The notes under the pieces are model-generated. The model did not search any database and was not told the DNA's origin. It saw nothing but the letters and a program-made list of their open reading frames with translations. 64,000 nt of DNA from Lichenostomus cassidix (lineage: Eukaryota; Chordata; Aves; Passeriformes; Meliphagidae): NCBI GenBank assembly GCA_008360975.2, contig CM039182.1:90789405-90853404 (forward strand), read 5' to 3'. The position numbers and the translations under genes are program-made. This document shows positions 1 to 15,100 of this stretch, one piece after another. The stretch's first letter is position 1, and each line of letters begins with the position of its first letter.

Positions 1-2980
1 AGATTGCTCCTACAGAGATGGCAGGATGAATACTTGCTACAGTGGGACTTCTAATGCTTATCTGCTCATTTGAATGAATCTTAGACAGCGTTTGAAGACT
101 GCAGCTGTGAGCTGGAGGCCCAGCTGGGTGTCCCAATGTGGGTGAATGACACAACAAACAGCAAGACAGGATCAAGTGGCTTGAGGTATCACTGTACAGC
201 TGAGGGCTTGGCTCACCCCAAAACCTATCTGTCAAGGGCAAAATGAACCACTTGCCATGACATTTGTTTTGATTTCTGGTAATCCTTGCCCTATTTTTTT
301 TTGTTGTTGTTCTCTTTGGTTGGTTGGTTGGTTGGTTGAGGTTTTGTTTTTTTTTAATATGTTTGTTTGCCTTTTCCTGAATTTCTCCCTGTCCAGCTCA
401 CTGAAACCTGCTAAAGCTTTGTTCCTTTGCCATTTAACAGCTCATGCAAACTAGCTCTGAACCTTCAAGTGAGAGAAAAGTAGGCACCCATGGAAGCTAT
501 GACAAAAAATACGGAAATCAGTTAAGTATATTGCTCTCACAATCATAGTCTCTCCTTTACCTTACTTTGGAGGTTCCTTGTTTGTCATTTACTGTGCAAA
601 TACTGAGCAAATTATGGCAGGTTTGCTAGAACTAAGTGGGCACTGAGGAATGGAGGCATTGTACTTCATATTCTGATTAGTATTTACATTGCTTTGGCAT
701 ACACAACCAGAAAGACAGTTTTGCCTCACAGTGCTTAAAATCTATATGTAGGACAAGTGACAGGAACTGGATACAGAGATGCCAACAAGGAAACAATAAA
801 ACAGCATCAGCCTCAATACAGAATTTGGGAGGTAGTGTTGAGTTTTTGATTTAAAAAAATCCAGTAATACCAGATTAACTTCCAGGAGGGAAGAAAATTC
901 ATAGCATTTCTTGGTTTGTTCACCCCAGTTATCTTGGCCCAATGCAAACACACAGGGGGAATCAGGTTTCTTTTACATAGAAGTCTGAGCCAGGCCTCAT
1001 TTGTATCACTAAAAATAAAGATTAACTTCTGTGAAATTACTGAATTTATCCTAGTGTATCCTTTAAACAGTCCAAGAGAAGGCAGAGTCTGGTCCTATAT
1101 TATTTTTTATTGCCAGAATGCCTCGTTTTCCCAGTGCTATAAATCTACTTTATTACCTTGTGTTATCTGTGGCATTTATCCATTGACTGTAAAGCAAACA
1201 GTGAGATATATGCAAGTAGGCAAATGACTTAGGAGCTCATTTCATCTCACAAATGAAAGGATTTTTCTGACAACATCTCAGGTATTACAAACAAGCCATT
1301 GGAACTGCAGTGATAACACCTCATCACCTCAGCTTGTTTGAGAAGACGAAAATCAATGTTCTTAACATATGAAATACTGATTTTAAACACAGCAATATGA
1401 CTATTAACAAAATATTAGTTAATTAAATAGAAAACTAGTCTTTGCTCAGGTGAGTTGCTTTTAGAATGAGCCACTCCCACAGCCCGGGTTACAGAAAATG
1501 GTGACTACAATAAACCATCTCATTCTTAAAGCTGTGATAGTCAGCACAAATAAATTTTTTAATTTCTGCACACAATGTATTTAGGGACTTAAAGAACTAT
1601 GGGTTATGAAGTGTGTAATTTTTGTATTTCTAGAGGCTTTCTCATCTACTATGGTCTATTAAATCACAATTTGTTTGGGGACATTTTACACTGATTATTT
1701 GGCAGCTCTTTTCAGAAATCCAGCTACATGGATCCAAATAAATGTAGGATGCCCAATTTGGGCTGGCAAAATATCAGAACTGACAAACCCCCAGAGCATG
1801 AAAATGCCAGCAAAAATGTCCAGCACAAAAGCTCTATCAGCTCTTGCTTATCTGTAGTGCAAAAGCAAACACCAACAAAGCCATAAGCCTGTAAGGGTTG
1901 CATCCAGCCTGATCATTGCAATAGTTTGAAGTATTTTAGAATGCTGCTGTCAGTGTGTTGCTAGCAAACCAAGTACGGAAGCACAATCATTTTATTAGAA
2001 CTCCTACTCCTCTCCCTAATCCTTGAGAACCCTTTGCTCAGGGGTTCTGTGAACCCCTTCCACACTATAAAGTTGTACTGGCAGACAGCTGACACACATG
2101 CAATAGATGATAGATGGATATTTCCCAGCAGAAGTCCTAGAGAATATTTGCCACTGTTGCTTTCTCTATTCTAGGCAGCTGTTTCAGCTAGCTTTTGCAT
2201 TGCTAACAAGTACTGAGATTAAAATAGATCTTTAAAATAGCTCTTTCCTAAGGCTTCATAGAAACCTGTTGGCTGGATACTCTCACAATGACTCATTTCC
2301 ACAACTCACACTTCCCACAAACATCTGTGAATCACACAAAGCTTTAATGAATGTGGGTGGCTCTGCAAAGAAACTACACATCATCTAGGTATGTATACTT
2401 TACTTCTTTTAACTCTGCAGTCAGCTGTTCCCTTTTTTGTTTTTCATTTCATGCCAGGTTTTTATTTTAGATGGTGCAGACGGGAGGCTGTATTTTTTAT
2501 ATGTCTTTGCAGACCATGTCTGGCACAATTCTGGGGTGGTATAAATAACAAACCTCCCATTTCAAGGATCTGATTTGCAAGGATTGAGAACCAAGTCCAA
2601 ATCTTTTCTTCCTGTGTCGAAGTACTGGAACTTATCATGTTTTGTACTCAGAGGGATTTTCATGCAATAAATAATAAACAGACTACTGTAACAGAGGAAA
2701 TAAAACAAGGAAGATTACGTTGAAAAGTGAAAGTATGTACTTACCCAATTTCTGCACTATAATTAAAGCAGTCAAAAGATGCATTTAATTATTTCAGGAG
2801 CATTATTTTGTTCTAGCAAAAATTTCTTCAGTAGATATTGAAGATAATTTATCCTATATTTATGCTAAAAATTAATTTAGATTATACTTCATATAGTCAA
2901 TATTAAGTCAGCTTGAAGTTCTCCCAAGATCCAATTTAACTGTTACTCAGAAGTTATAAAGACCAACATGGCAATCTTAC
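1..2980 (-). other. Intron 19 (partial)
   Basis: Non-coding sequence after exon 19. The next family exon would begin with GFLTAMRQ-like sequence; I do not see it on the minus strand. A TTGG repeat lies at 316-338. No mobile element recognised. Confidence 0.82.
316..338 (+). repeat. TTGG repeat
   Basis: Five to six TTGG units within a T/G-rich stretch (about 293-355) in intron 19. Confidence 0.9.
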
Positions 2981-3189
2981 CTGTGGATTAAAGAATCCTG
3001 TCATCCAGAACTGGTTTGGATGGCCATTCTGCAGCCAGCTGCTGAACTGATGGTTTCTCTCAAGAAGCTCAGTAAACCAAAATCCTAAAGTAGTTGACTC
3101 CCAGGAAATCCTAAACCACAGTTTTGGAATTCTAGCATCATAAATATTATCTAAAGCATCTTGCAGTTCTTCTGACATAATTATTGTTC
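2981..3189 (-). CDS. DNAH8: Dynein exon 19: C-terminal domain, last exon in window
   Basis: 209 bases. Two bases complete the split Gly, then 69 codons: [20 protein letters not shown] through [18 protein letters not shown] to [10 protein letters not shown]. Relatives continue with GFLTAMRQ and about 130 more residues. Donor CAG|GTAAGATT shows that the gene continues to the left of the window. No matching exon is seen in 1-2980. Confidence 0.95.
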
Positions 3190-6100
3190 CTGGAAGATAA
3201 GTAAAACATTCAGAATGAACTTCCCCCTAGCTCGCAAAGGCAATTAAAACTTCCAAATGACATTCCGAGTCTAACAAACCCTCTTTTGTTGTGCCTTAAT
3301 TGCACACCTGTAGCACTGCAGTCTTATCAGTTTGCAGTTAATTTCTTCAAAATTATAAGACTTGATTCAAAGCTAAAGGCGGTAAGATAAATGATATTTC
3401 TTCTGTTGTTTTGATTAGAAACAAAGATATGTTTCTTAAACAACTTCTCCCTCATACACAGTATTTATATTCATTATATTCACAGTGTGTTGGGAATGTG
3501 ATTAATCATTGAAAACTTTTTTATAAATTTTAATGGGTCCTACATGCACGATCAATGACAGAGATACACTGTGTAACTCATCTATATCCTATGCATGTAC
3601 TGGCAGTGATTATATTAATGAAATTCGCTGTTATTAATGATAACTTTGTACATTTCCATTATCAAGATTCTCAATGGGAAAGCAGCAGGTAGAATAAAGC
3701 TAGAGGCAAGATTTTTTTTTTTTTTTTTTTGTGGTGGCTGTGTGTTTTCACGTATTCCATGCATGGTACTGCTCTCTCCACTAAAATGTTGGCATTTACT
3801 AAGACAGAGATTTTTCAGTGACACTCACCATTCCGTGTGCTAGAAGTTCCTACACCTTATGTATTCGTAATGGTATTGAGATCTGGCACATGGCCATGCC
3901 TCGGGATGACTTCTCTGTTCCAGAAACTCTTTCTATTATTCTGTTGTAGAAACTAGTGTAGCCCCAGCTTTGATTAAATATTCACGTAATACCAAAGTTC
4001 AAGGTATCATCACACACACACACTGCTGTAATTGCCACAAGGACTACATGAGATACCAAACAGAATTAGGTGGCTTCCATCACAGAACATGTAAAGGAAA
4101 GGGAAGTGGTCTGTGACTGCAAACAAGAACTGCAATGGTCCATCCAAACATACCCATAAGGAAATGTGGCCTGGAATAGGAAAGCATTTCAAATCCCTTC
4201 CTTCCACTGAAGTTGACAGGGCTTCAGTTGAGGGGAGGAAAAGAGTATCCAGAAACCAAACACCAGCTTAATTTTTAAGAATACAGTGTTACAACCTAAA
4301 CACTCCTCTAACAGTGTGTGCAAATCTACTGCTTTCTACAATATATAAATTGCAAATAGGCTTTGATTTCTTCTAGCAGATAATGAATTATCTATTTCCA
4401 CTTATATGCACCTCTTTTTGTGCAACAAATTCTTTGAGAAAACCATTAACTTTTACAAAACTGTAAATATTAATAAATACTGCCTGTCCTGCATTCTCTG
4501 CAATTCCTTTGTAGTCAGGCTCAGAATCATTTTGGGGTGGCTAAGAGACTTTTATAACACAGTTAATAAACCGTCTATTTGGGTATTAATCTTTCCCAAT
4601 ATATAACCAAGAGAATCAACATTTAAGAAGGAAATCACTCCATGTCTTCTCCCCTTTGCTTAGAAAAACGTAATATTACACCATACACTTTATTCACCTT
4701 TAAGAGACAGAAAAAGCGGGAAAAAAGTCTTGCAATGCATGTTGATTTCACCTTCAGAGAAACTGTACTGAGGGCACAAAACAAGTGAAGAGCATCCTGT
4801 TTTAGCCCTGGGGATCATTACCATTGAACTGAGAAAGAAAGAACTCTTTCATCTCTGGTTATTCCTTGTTTTCAGGCTGATACATTCAACTTTCTCCTTT
4901 CCTTATCTATTCTTCTGGGCAGGCTGGAGCTTTTCAAATAGGGAGATCCAACCAGTCTGCCCCGAAGCATTGTGAAATCCCTTAGGATATCTGCCCGCTA
5001 TGACTCAGAGCAGCTGCTGAGAATGTTAAGCCAGAGTGTTCTTGAGGATGAGGTATGTTCACAGCTCTGACCATGCCCATATAGCTGCATAAATACTCCT
5101 AGTGAGTGGGTGTCATCTCTGGCAGTAGGCATACAGTGCTTGAATTTCAGCACTAAATGGCATCTGCGGGTGTTGGGATGCATTCCTGCAGCTAAAATAC
5201 TCAGATGAAAATAAAAATAATTAACAATATAAAATAATAGTCTGAAATAAAATCAGCACCATGGGAGAAAAATCATGCCATCTTTCTGGATGAAAGTGAT
5301 ACAGGTGTTTGAAAAACTATCTTTGATAGAATGAATGAGTAGTATAATGCCATAGGCTTCTCATATTTAACTTCTGAGAACCGCAGAGCACTGTACTATA
5401 TGAAGAGATTGAATGTCCTATGAACTTAACATGACATGCCTGAATGTTCTATGAATCAGACAGGCCAAGCGTTTATAACTTGGTTATTTTGGGGCATACG
5501 CCACGATATTCCCTTTCTTGAGTGGGATAAAGCCCATCTGAAAATGACTGATGAAGAGTTAGGTCAGTTAAGGACATTAGGACATTTCCATACTTCAGAA
5601 ATAATATGTACTTTAATCATACTGTTTGCACAGTATGCACAGTTTGGAAATTTGGATTCTCCTTTTTCATTACCCTAAATTTATACCATTTCCCTTCTAA
5701 ACCACATTTAAATCTATCCAGTTGCTGAGCGGTGAATAACCCAAATAAAGCTTCTCAATTCTGAGGATAACTAGTTTTTATTCATAATTAAAGTAAGTAA
5801 TCTATTCTTTTAAAGTGATCTGGTTTTAGGGTGATTCATTCAATGGCTATAATGCTTTGAATAGACTACATCAGGAGCTTGTATTATTTCTTGGAGTTGC
5901 CCCTTTTCACTACCATACCTCCCACAACATGAATCTGAGAACTGTGTAATTTGTAAAATTTGGCTGGTTTGAATTTCACATTTATGAAAGTGTCTATCTG
6001 GACTAGGAAACTTGCATATATCATTTAAATGAGTAGCTAAAGTTAGGAACAAAGGAAAGATCCTAAATTCCAGCATGAACTAAAAAAACCTCAGTCCTCT

Positions 6101-9100
6101 GACTGATTCTCTTCCCATAGGCACAGATGTAAATCAAAAATAACAAGAATAATTATGTAGGATATAAATGAGATGAGAAAAAGCTACTTTCTCCATCAAG
6201 TACAGTTTGCCAATAGCTGATATCATGACAATAAATTTGGAGATTACCCCTGGAGGACAATACTTGCTAGACACTGAGTCTTTTAAGCTAGACTGAACAG
6301 TACATAGAAAAAAAGCTCAGGGAAAGCATCAATCCATTATTGACTGCCCCAATTGCAACTCCAGAAGCTGACTTTTTCAACCTTTAATCCCCACTCAAAT
6401 TTACCTCCCAAACAACCTCCTTTGTTCTTGAAGCAGTCACACCTTGCCTCCACCATCAAGCTCCAACTCCCTCTTTGCTGAACACATCGAAAAGAAAATA
6501 CCAACTTGCTTATACTTCCTAAGCTTTCCTCTCTTTCTGCCTTATGGCAACAGCTAACACTTGGCTGTGTTTTCACCAAAGCCTTTTTATATTATTCCAA
6601 CCAAAGGCACAAGGTATAAAAGCTAATGTAATGCAAGCTTTAGTGTGGTTCTACAAGCTCTGTGACTACCACTATTGTGATGACAGAAGTGAACTGCTTT
6701 GCTTCAGGCAGTTCTTTGTGTATTTTCCTCTTTCTTCACTTGCAGCGCTTGGGCACTGCAGCATCTGGAGGTGATTCCTAGGAAGTTCTCGGAAGCTCAT
6801 TTAACTCCACCATGCTGTTTTAATCCCAAGGCCCCTCAACAGTTTACCACTTTCTTGTGCTCCAGCTCTCCAGAACAGGAAGAGTAAAGCAGGCAGCCGA
6901 GACCTGCAGTTCACAACACGCTCTGTATGTTTAACTTGTAGACTGGTAGTTTCTCCAGCTGCATCTAACCTTTGCTCCTGTTCTGTTTTCTCTTTGTTTC
7001 CCACCTTCCTTTTCTGGTGCAGAATCCTCTGATTTAATTCTTCAAGTCAGGACAGATGAGGGGAGTACTGAGAAACTTGAGCAGCGTGCAATTGTTCACA
7101 GAAAAGAGCACCAAGATCCTAGATTCTCTTCAAAAGCTAAATCCTTCAGTCAGAAAGAAGACAATTTGAAAGTAACCTTGCAAATTGTTCTGAAAATTTA
7201 CCAGCTCTGGTACTAAATGCTCTTGGCTGCATCCATCAAAGGACTGAAAACAAAAATTTTAAAACAATAATTTGAAGATGAAAATCCACACAAAATTGTA
7301 CAAAAAACGTAACACAAATCAATACCCTAAGCTAGAGTAATACAACAGGCCAATAAACTATATTCTGTAGTTTGTCCTTAATGTGCAGTGTGTATTTCTA
7401 AACAGTTGTCCTGGCCAGCATCATGGCAAGCATATGTAACACCTATTAAGAATTTCAGAAATGATGCACCACACTGTGAAAGACAACAGGAGACATTCTG
7501 GCATTCTTATCAGGATGAGAAGTAAATAATGGATGAGAGCTGCTGAGCCAAGAGCAACTACACCACAAGACATACTAGACTCATCCCCTCCATTCCTCAC
7601 ACGATCTCCTCTTTGTTACATTTCATTAATGTCTTCACTAAGTGCACTTAATCATTTTCAAATAAAATCCTTATCCAAAAGTGATGATCCTTACAAGCCA
7701 CACACACACACACACCTGTAAGAATAAGTAAGGCAAGAGCCCAGGATCTTTCAGTCCAAAATTCTATTACCATTGATAGCAAGCCAAACTAAAACTGTGT
7801 TAGTGTTAGCAGTCTTATACCATTACAAGTCAAAATAGAACTTAGCCAGACAGGGGCAATGAGTCCATGCTTCTTCCTTTCATGGGAAATTACCTTTTCT
7901 GTGCACTCTGGCAAGACTAGTTTTCTTAGCTTTACTTTTTCAACATAATAATAAGTTAAAATAAATTATCAGCTACCTCTTTTCACTCTTTTGGACTTCA
8001 TTTATATCCCTCTTATAAGGTGCTACATATAATGAACAGAAATTCCTTGCAGCATCCTGATGCAACCACTACTTTCAACTTCATGGTATTCTGAGTGGGA
8101 AAAAAGTAGTGAATCTTTACCTCAGGCTTAACACATGAGTTTGTGTAGATGACATAAAAATCCTACATGACTCCTATAGAGTGCACAGAACTACATTGCC
8201 ATAGAACTGCTGCATTTTCAGGAAATGTGTTAACAAGAAAAAGACCTCTCTCCTAACTCTGTAAATACTGTACATACAGGAGTGGGAGTTCTGTGATCAT
8301 GTGGCACATATGTGACATGAAAAAATAAAAGAATCCAAGTTTTCTTAGATGGTCTTCACTTGTTCATGAAGTAGGCAGTTTAGGCTATTCCCAAGGATTA
8401 GTTTGAAAACACAAAGCTGTAAAGTATCAGAAACCAGGGCCAAGTGAGTGCAGTTTTATGATCAAAGTAGAATCTAGATGTAAGTAAATGAGTTAAGCAT
8501 TTGTTTCTTTCGCAAGAAGCCCTTAAACACAATGTTAAGTGGGTTAAAAAGAATAAGGATTAAAATCAAACTAAAAGCTGTGCTTATTTCCATTGCCAAG
8601 AATTCAATACCCACTTTCAGTGCTACTACAAGTATGCTACATTCATTCATGGAAAACACTCCCACAGAATCTCTCTTCTCACTTTCTTCACCAAGAGAAG
8701 ACACATCAGGGTGCCATCAAAATGCTTACCACTCTTACTCAGTGCATGGAGAAATAAAGAGAACACCACAAAATCTCAGAGATAGGCCACATTCAAACAA
8801 ACTCAAACAAGCTCTAAGAGGCTAGGAATAACAGGGGTGGGTCATTAGATTTTACTGCATTTAGAGACACTAGTTTCACTAGTGGGAGAGGGGGTTTGAA
8901 GTACCCACTCTACAATAAAGAATAGGGGATTAGTGTTCTGTGCCAGAGGCCTCTACACTGCCAGAGGCAGAAGCAAAGTACACAGGAACTCTACAGCTTG
9001 GATACTGCCCTACAAAGAATGGTCATCTTCTGATGGGGGTGCAACATCTGCTGCTTAGAACACAGGATGTGGCATTTTGTTGCAAACCCCATGTCTCAGT

Positions 9101-12100
9101 GCTCCTTGTCTCTGAAAAGCATTCTCTGTTTGGAACATGGCTTATATTTAGGTCACTCGAGAGGACAACCATCACTGCTGTGTACTGATTTATGGTGAAG
9201 CTTTGTATTATGCCAACTGTGAAATAAACTCTGGGCAATCAATAAGTAATTAAAGCAGAAGTAAGGGCTGGGACATAAGTGAGAGTACAAAGTGCAGCTA
9301 CAATCTAATTACTACAATCTGATCCAGAAAAAGTATCCCTCTGGGCAGCAAAGTTTATTGGTGGAGATGCAAGCTTCTGGGGCACGTTTGCCAACAAACA
9401 TGCTGGACACATGCTGAGCATCCTCACCCCTCCCAAATGCTGAATACTGCTTAACCTGCCCTCTGGATAGAGGGACAAAACTGTCTCTGCTAATTCCTTC
9501 CACATCCCTCATGTTCACCTGCATGTGGGCTTGCCCTGGGGAGGGCTTTACATTACCTCAAATGTAACTTGGTGAGCAACATCAAAATGACAAGCTCCAT
9601 CCATTCACATCCAAACTGCAGAATCAGACATTCAGACTTCCTTTCACAAAGCCACATGACACAACCTGAAGATGCACTATATTCCTAAACACAACATTTA
9701 TTTCAAAGTGTAGGTCTGCTAAAAGTGATTGCTGGGGCCTTAACTGGTTCATGACCTGTTTGAGCAGGCAGATCAGTTTACCTCATTGCAAAGAAAAAGA
9801 AGCACCTCAGATGACCTGAGATTGCAGTTGACTAGTTTTGGGGAGAAGCTAGTATGAGACACTTTGGGATTTTCCCTTTTGCTGAGGTAGAGTGCCTAAA
9901 TGTTCTTTCCATGCCCTAATTAACAGTCTACCATGTCCACTTAATATATCATGAACATGCCAGAAGCCATTAATTGTTATTGTTAACTATACATCCAATT
10001 TTGTTTTCAGAGCAATTTTTCACTATATTTAACTTGCCTGTCTGTAAGAAATTATGTTTTAGAGAATTGCATGAAAGTTACAGCATTAACTTGATTAAAC
10101 ATCTGGCAGAGGTCTGTGCCCACTGTGGAACTGAATGTGAAGTGCAAATAAATTATGTTACTCATTCTCTCCTCTGCAGAATATTATATATATTGAGAAT
10201 TTAAATGTATCTGTCACAATCAAGGAAAGATTAACACTTTCCTGGATGGAAAATATTATTTTTATTTACTTGAAGAGGGACTCTATCCACATATAAAAGG
10301 GAACTTTCAGCTCAGAAAGAGAGGACAATTGTTTCTTCCAGCTTGAACTTTGCATATCTTATTACAGCATATGAAACCTTATTTGCCTTGGGTACAATTA
10401 CGAATTTCTCTCCTAGACTCAGATAACAGGCATGAGGATTCTGAAGCATGTATTGTTGTCTTAGTGTATCATACAAATGATAGGAGAAAAATCCATTTTG
10501 CTTCTTATGTAACAAAAATACAAATTTAAAAAAGTGTCCCCTCATGAAAGACTTTGCCAAAAGACTGGAAAACACTAGTAAGACAGACTACAGTAATGCC
10601 ATCAGCTATGTCAGAAGGGACTAGTTCTGAGGCATTCTGACCTGCTCCCTGTGAAGACAGTTTGCTGTCTCAGATATTTTCTGTCTCTCTGCTAGAGAAT
10701 AGCAGACTTGGGCGAGATCTTAACCAGTGGAACTGACCCATTCTTGCTTAATTTATTGTTAATTCAAGAAGCTTGGCTGAACAACAGTATACTTTCCTTC
10801 CTGGGTATTTCAATTCTTGCAGATGAGCAAAATAGGAAGTGAAAATAAAAAGCAGATGGTAATATCATTATCCCTTCCTTTTCCTCACTCCTTTTCTGAT
10901 CAAATTTTCCATCTGCTTCTAGTTGCTTCTACTCTTGGTTTATTTTAACTTCATTCACCATTGCTCACTTTCAGCCAAGCAGTCCTGTCTCTGAGAGATA
11001 CAGAGTGCTGTTGCCTGCCTCCTGTGATGCCTAAAGGAAGAACCCTCTCTCTCTCTCTTTTGACTGGCACTGCAATTCATTTCAGCTTCTATTCAGAGAC
11101 ATGCCATTTAGTATAACCAGTTTCACAAAACTTGCAAATTTCATCTTAAATTTGAGTCTTTATTAACTTGCCTCATGAGTTGCCTCTCTCTCAATTACTT
11201 AGCAGCAACACTTCTACCTTGTTCTGTATCATTATGTCTCAGCTTAATTTCATAAATGACTCTGATACATGACCTGTGGACCTAATCATTCAATTCAGCT
11301 CCTCTGTGCTCTGTAGGATCCTTGAGAGAATACAGAAGTGAAGTAGTGCTGAGGGAAATGAACTGCAATACTGGAGCACATGCATGCAGAATAAATTTAG
11401 GTGGAGTGTCATTAGAGATGCAATCAGGAAGTTTTAAGGACTAGAATTAGTGGTCATATGATAAAGAGATAGAAAAAGAGACAACTGCGGGAGAGAGGGA
11501 ACAAAAGAGAAAGGAAGGAAACAAGGAAAAATATTTATTTAGTTATTTAGTATAAGCAACTGATAGTAATAGATATTTCACCTTAATTATGATTTTTATA
11601 CTGTGGCTTACCATCAATTGCCAATTTGAGATCAGTCAGCGTAGCTCGAACTCTGGAGATAACATGTTGCATGCGGTCAATTTCTTGACGGAGAAATATG
11701 TTTATGGGTTGAATAGCTCCCATCTTTTGAAGTTGGGCTTTCACCTGAAAAAAAATAGCGCAACGATTATAAAATCTGATCTCCTGTTTCCCATGCAATA
11801 ATTTTTGAAAGCAAAAATATTTTCAGAAAAGAAACTTTTTAGTAACAGATGGCCATTCAAGTCCTGTGCCAACTGTAAGATTTAGCACACTGTGACTCAT
11901 TAGCTTACCAAAATGAGCTCCTCTATTATTCTAAGAAGGGCAAGTTCCCTCTTTTTGAAGGGACACAGCAGTTTCTTCTGTCCTTGTTAGGCTGCAGGGT
12001 CTTAGATCTTAAAATAAAAAACCTGCATACTATACAAAAGCACATTTGATGGTAACTTCTTCATATTTCCAAATTGTGCAAGGTGAACTTTCTCACCTTT

Positions 12101-15100
12101 TCTTGCCCTGCTAAGCTGAAATAATGCAACAAATGGAGTTCCACTTAACAAGCACAACAAAATGTAAAAGCTGCTACTTTCAGTAGCATGTGACTCGTTC
12201 ATAAGACAAGATGCTCATGGATACATTACTAGAGAGGAAAGACTGCCAGAAATAATACAGATGCCACAGAAATCTGTTGCACCATCATGTGCACCCTTTT
12301 GCAAGTAGAAGCCTTTGGCCTTCTTAGTTTTTAAGGATAACAGCTTCTCTCAAATTAAACAGAGAATATTTTCAAAATGGAATCAGCTGTCTGTGTTAGC
12401 TAAGAACATGTCATAGTAACAGCAGCAATAACATTCCCTGTCTTGCTTTTGCATATGATGTGCATGGAATGCGCTTCAGACATGCTCTGCATGTTCCAAA
12501 TATATAAAAGGTCACTTGAGAGGAATATAACAGTGCATGAGAGAGGGTTTAATGGCACCTGCAAAAATCATGGTGCCTATACCTCACACAATACCAGAAT
12601 TCTTGATTTTTCAGACTTTTGAGTCTTTCCCCACTTTCAGAAAGCAAATGGCTCATATGTCTTATTGTATACATAATTATGTATACTATACTTGTATACA
12701 AATACTAAACATTACTAAAGATTTAATTATTACACTGAGTAGCAAGTTTCTGCAAGATGAATATCATACAGCAGTTGAGTAGTTATAATCACTAGTGTAA
12801 ATATGCAAATGCTTTGACAAATTCCAAATCTTAAATTTCACCTCCAAGTCCAATATAATACTCTTTCACAACTTTCTATGCTATCCTCCTTGGGAGACAG
12901 CTATCAGCAAGGTTATACATCATATTTTAATGACAAGGACCCATGGGTTTGTCAGACAGAATGTCCAAGAAATAAGTGCCAGCCAATTATGCTAATGCTT
13001 TGCAGTGTGACAGTATATTTTACAGACTGAGTTAATGCGTTTTGCCTGTGAAAGAGAAAAAAATACTAAAATCAGCTATTACAAGACTAGAGCTGAGACA
13101 AAAAACTTTTTGGATAATCCACACAATGAAGTATTCTGATTTATTTAATACAAAGTCCAGGGAAAACTTCTGCCTTCTGAAAAAATTCACAGGAATTGGC
13201 AGTTCTCCCTCTTGACAAACAGTAAAAATATTTGATTTTTGTTTTTCAAAATACTTAGAAGTCTAGTGCATACCACTATTAAGAAAGGAATTATAGAGAA
13301 TATAGTCTGTGCATTTTATCCTTTAAATAAGAAACACGCTTTATTTCTAGTTTACAAAGCATGTGTTCCTTTTGGGAACCATTAAGAGGAAGAATTTCTC
13401 TCATTTGAGGAAAAATTACACAAAAGATATTGTTAAAGGGGTTATTTTCCAAAGTATTGATATTTATGAATCTACAAAGAGGAGGTGAAATAAAGATTCT
13501 AAAATATTACTGCACTGATAATTGTGCAATTTAACTAGTGAATTCTCAGAATATACACATTCTTCTGATTTACTTTCATGTACCTACAAAAATACCTATA
13601 ATGTTTCGAATAATGAAGCCAAACAATAAAGCAGAAATTTGCTAATCCAACCTAGATATGTTCACAGCACTCAGTTGGAGCACTAAGCATAACCAAATAT
13701 CAAAACTGAAAAAAAAAATTACATACTTCTTACTTTATTGTACAGAAATCAATCCTGATCTGTGGTGAGATTTACTGGGTATACCATAGTGCATTTCTTG
13801 GAAATCTTGCTGCTAAGAATAATTTTAAATACAAGCTCTGAGGTATGATTAACAAGTTTTGTATTAGAATTCTTATCAAGCAATCGGATGACTTACATCC
13901 AGTGCTGTATTTATTATGACATAAAGAGATGGATACCGACTCTCAGGAAAAAAAAAAACAAACTCAAAAGACAAAACTCATTAACCAAAATAGCTTTTCT
14001 GAGATTAATATACTAATTCCATAAAGCCCACTTATAACATCTTTTCATTATGCAAACAGCTATCATCTAACATAAAACGATGTGATTTAAGGAAGGAGCT
14101 ACTAAAATCATAATCTTAATAGCTTTGTCTACATGATTTTGCAATGCCTACCTCTACCGTGTCAGATTCCTCTATGCATATTTCTTAGCTGTCCCCAGGT
14201 CACCAGTTTCTTTGTCACCACATACTTTATAGAACTATCAGTAGAAAAGTAGTTGCTGAACTCATGCCATGACCATTGATCAAGTTACATTGATCAAGTA
14301 GTAGTGACTGCCTATGGTTTTCAGTAAATGTTATTATTTTTAATCAGATGTAGTTACTTGCTACGTTCTTTGTCAGCAGAAATGCGAAGTCCATCATTCT
14401 GTAGATGGACAAGACAAAGCTCTTTTTAAGGTATGCCAAGGACCCCTCAGACAGTGAAAAATGTAGAAAATGGAGGAAGCTCTAGAGCTGGGTGACTACC
14501 ATATCTGATAGAGCTGATAAGTAAACCAGAGACACATTACAGAATCATCTACGTTAATGTTTCATTTCAGATCCTGATTTTTTTTTTTTTTTTGGTGGGG
14601 GGGGTTTGTAGCAAAAAACTTGCACTGAAAACTAGATTCCAGGGACATGAAAGTCTTAGCATCAAATTAAGCTAACCCACAAGGTGGGCTTCAGGGATTC
14701 TAAGGTTCTTCAGCCACTAATGGGTTCAGCCTACAGGCCCAGACTAGAGTTAGACCAAGGCAAATTCCCCAGTAAAACATTTAATGAAGGCCCAGGGTCC
14801 TCAGACAAACTCCTATTTCCATGCAATGCTTGCTAATGTAGCCATAGCCTTAGAGGAATTACAGTTAAATCAATACTACAGAAAATATTTAAGGAAAAAA
14901 AACCCCACTGCTACTTGCTATTCCCTAGAAAGCTGTTTTTCAAGCTGCAAGGATCATTTTCATTGTAAACTTCTCTGTGTGACAGGCTGACATTTATTCT
15001 TGCACCTGTCTTCACTCACATGGACTGACTGGACCTAATCATTTTACCACTAATCTCTCTGAAAACCTGTGAGGCGAGACCCAGAAGCAAAAGGGGTCAT

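Larger units (their letters stand above)
3190..11611 (-). other. Intron 18
   Basis: 8,422 bases, the longest complete intron here. Contains a T19 run (3712-3730), CA tracts (4011-4022 and 7699-7715), a CT tract (11044-11060) and a purine-rich stretch (about 11460-11537). No repeat family recognised and no additional exon needed for continuity. Confidence 0.84.

Noticed and set aside
1..2980. Final dynein exons (GFLTAMRQ onward)
   Set aside because: I looked for these on the minus strand and found nothing matching; they must lie beyond the window.
5436..5678. An 80-residue plus-strand frame with a protein-like look
   Set aside because: No recognisable family, not flanked by convincing splice sites, and in intron 18.
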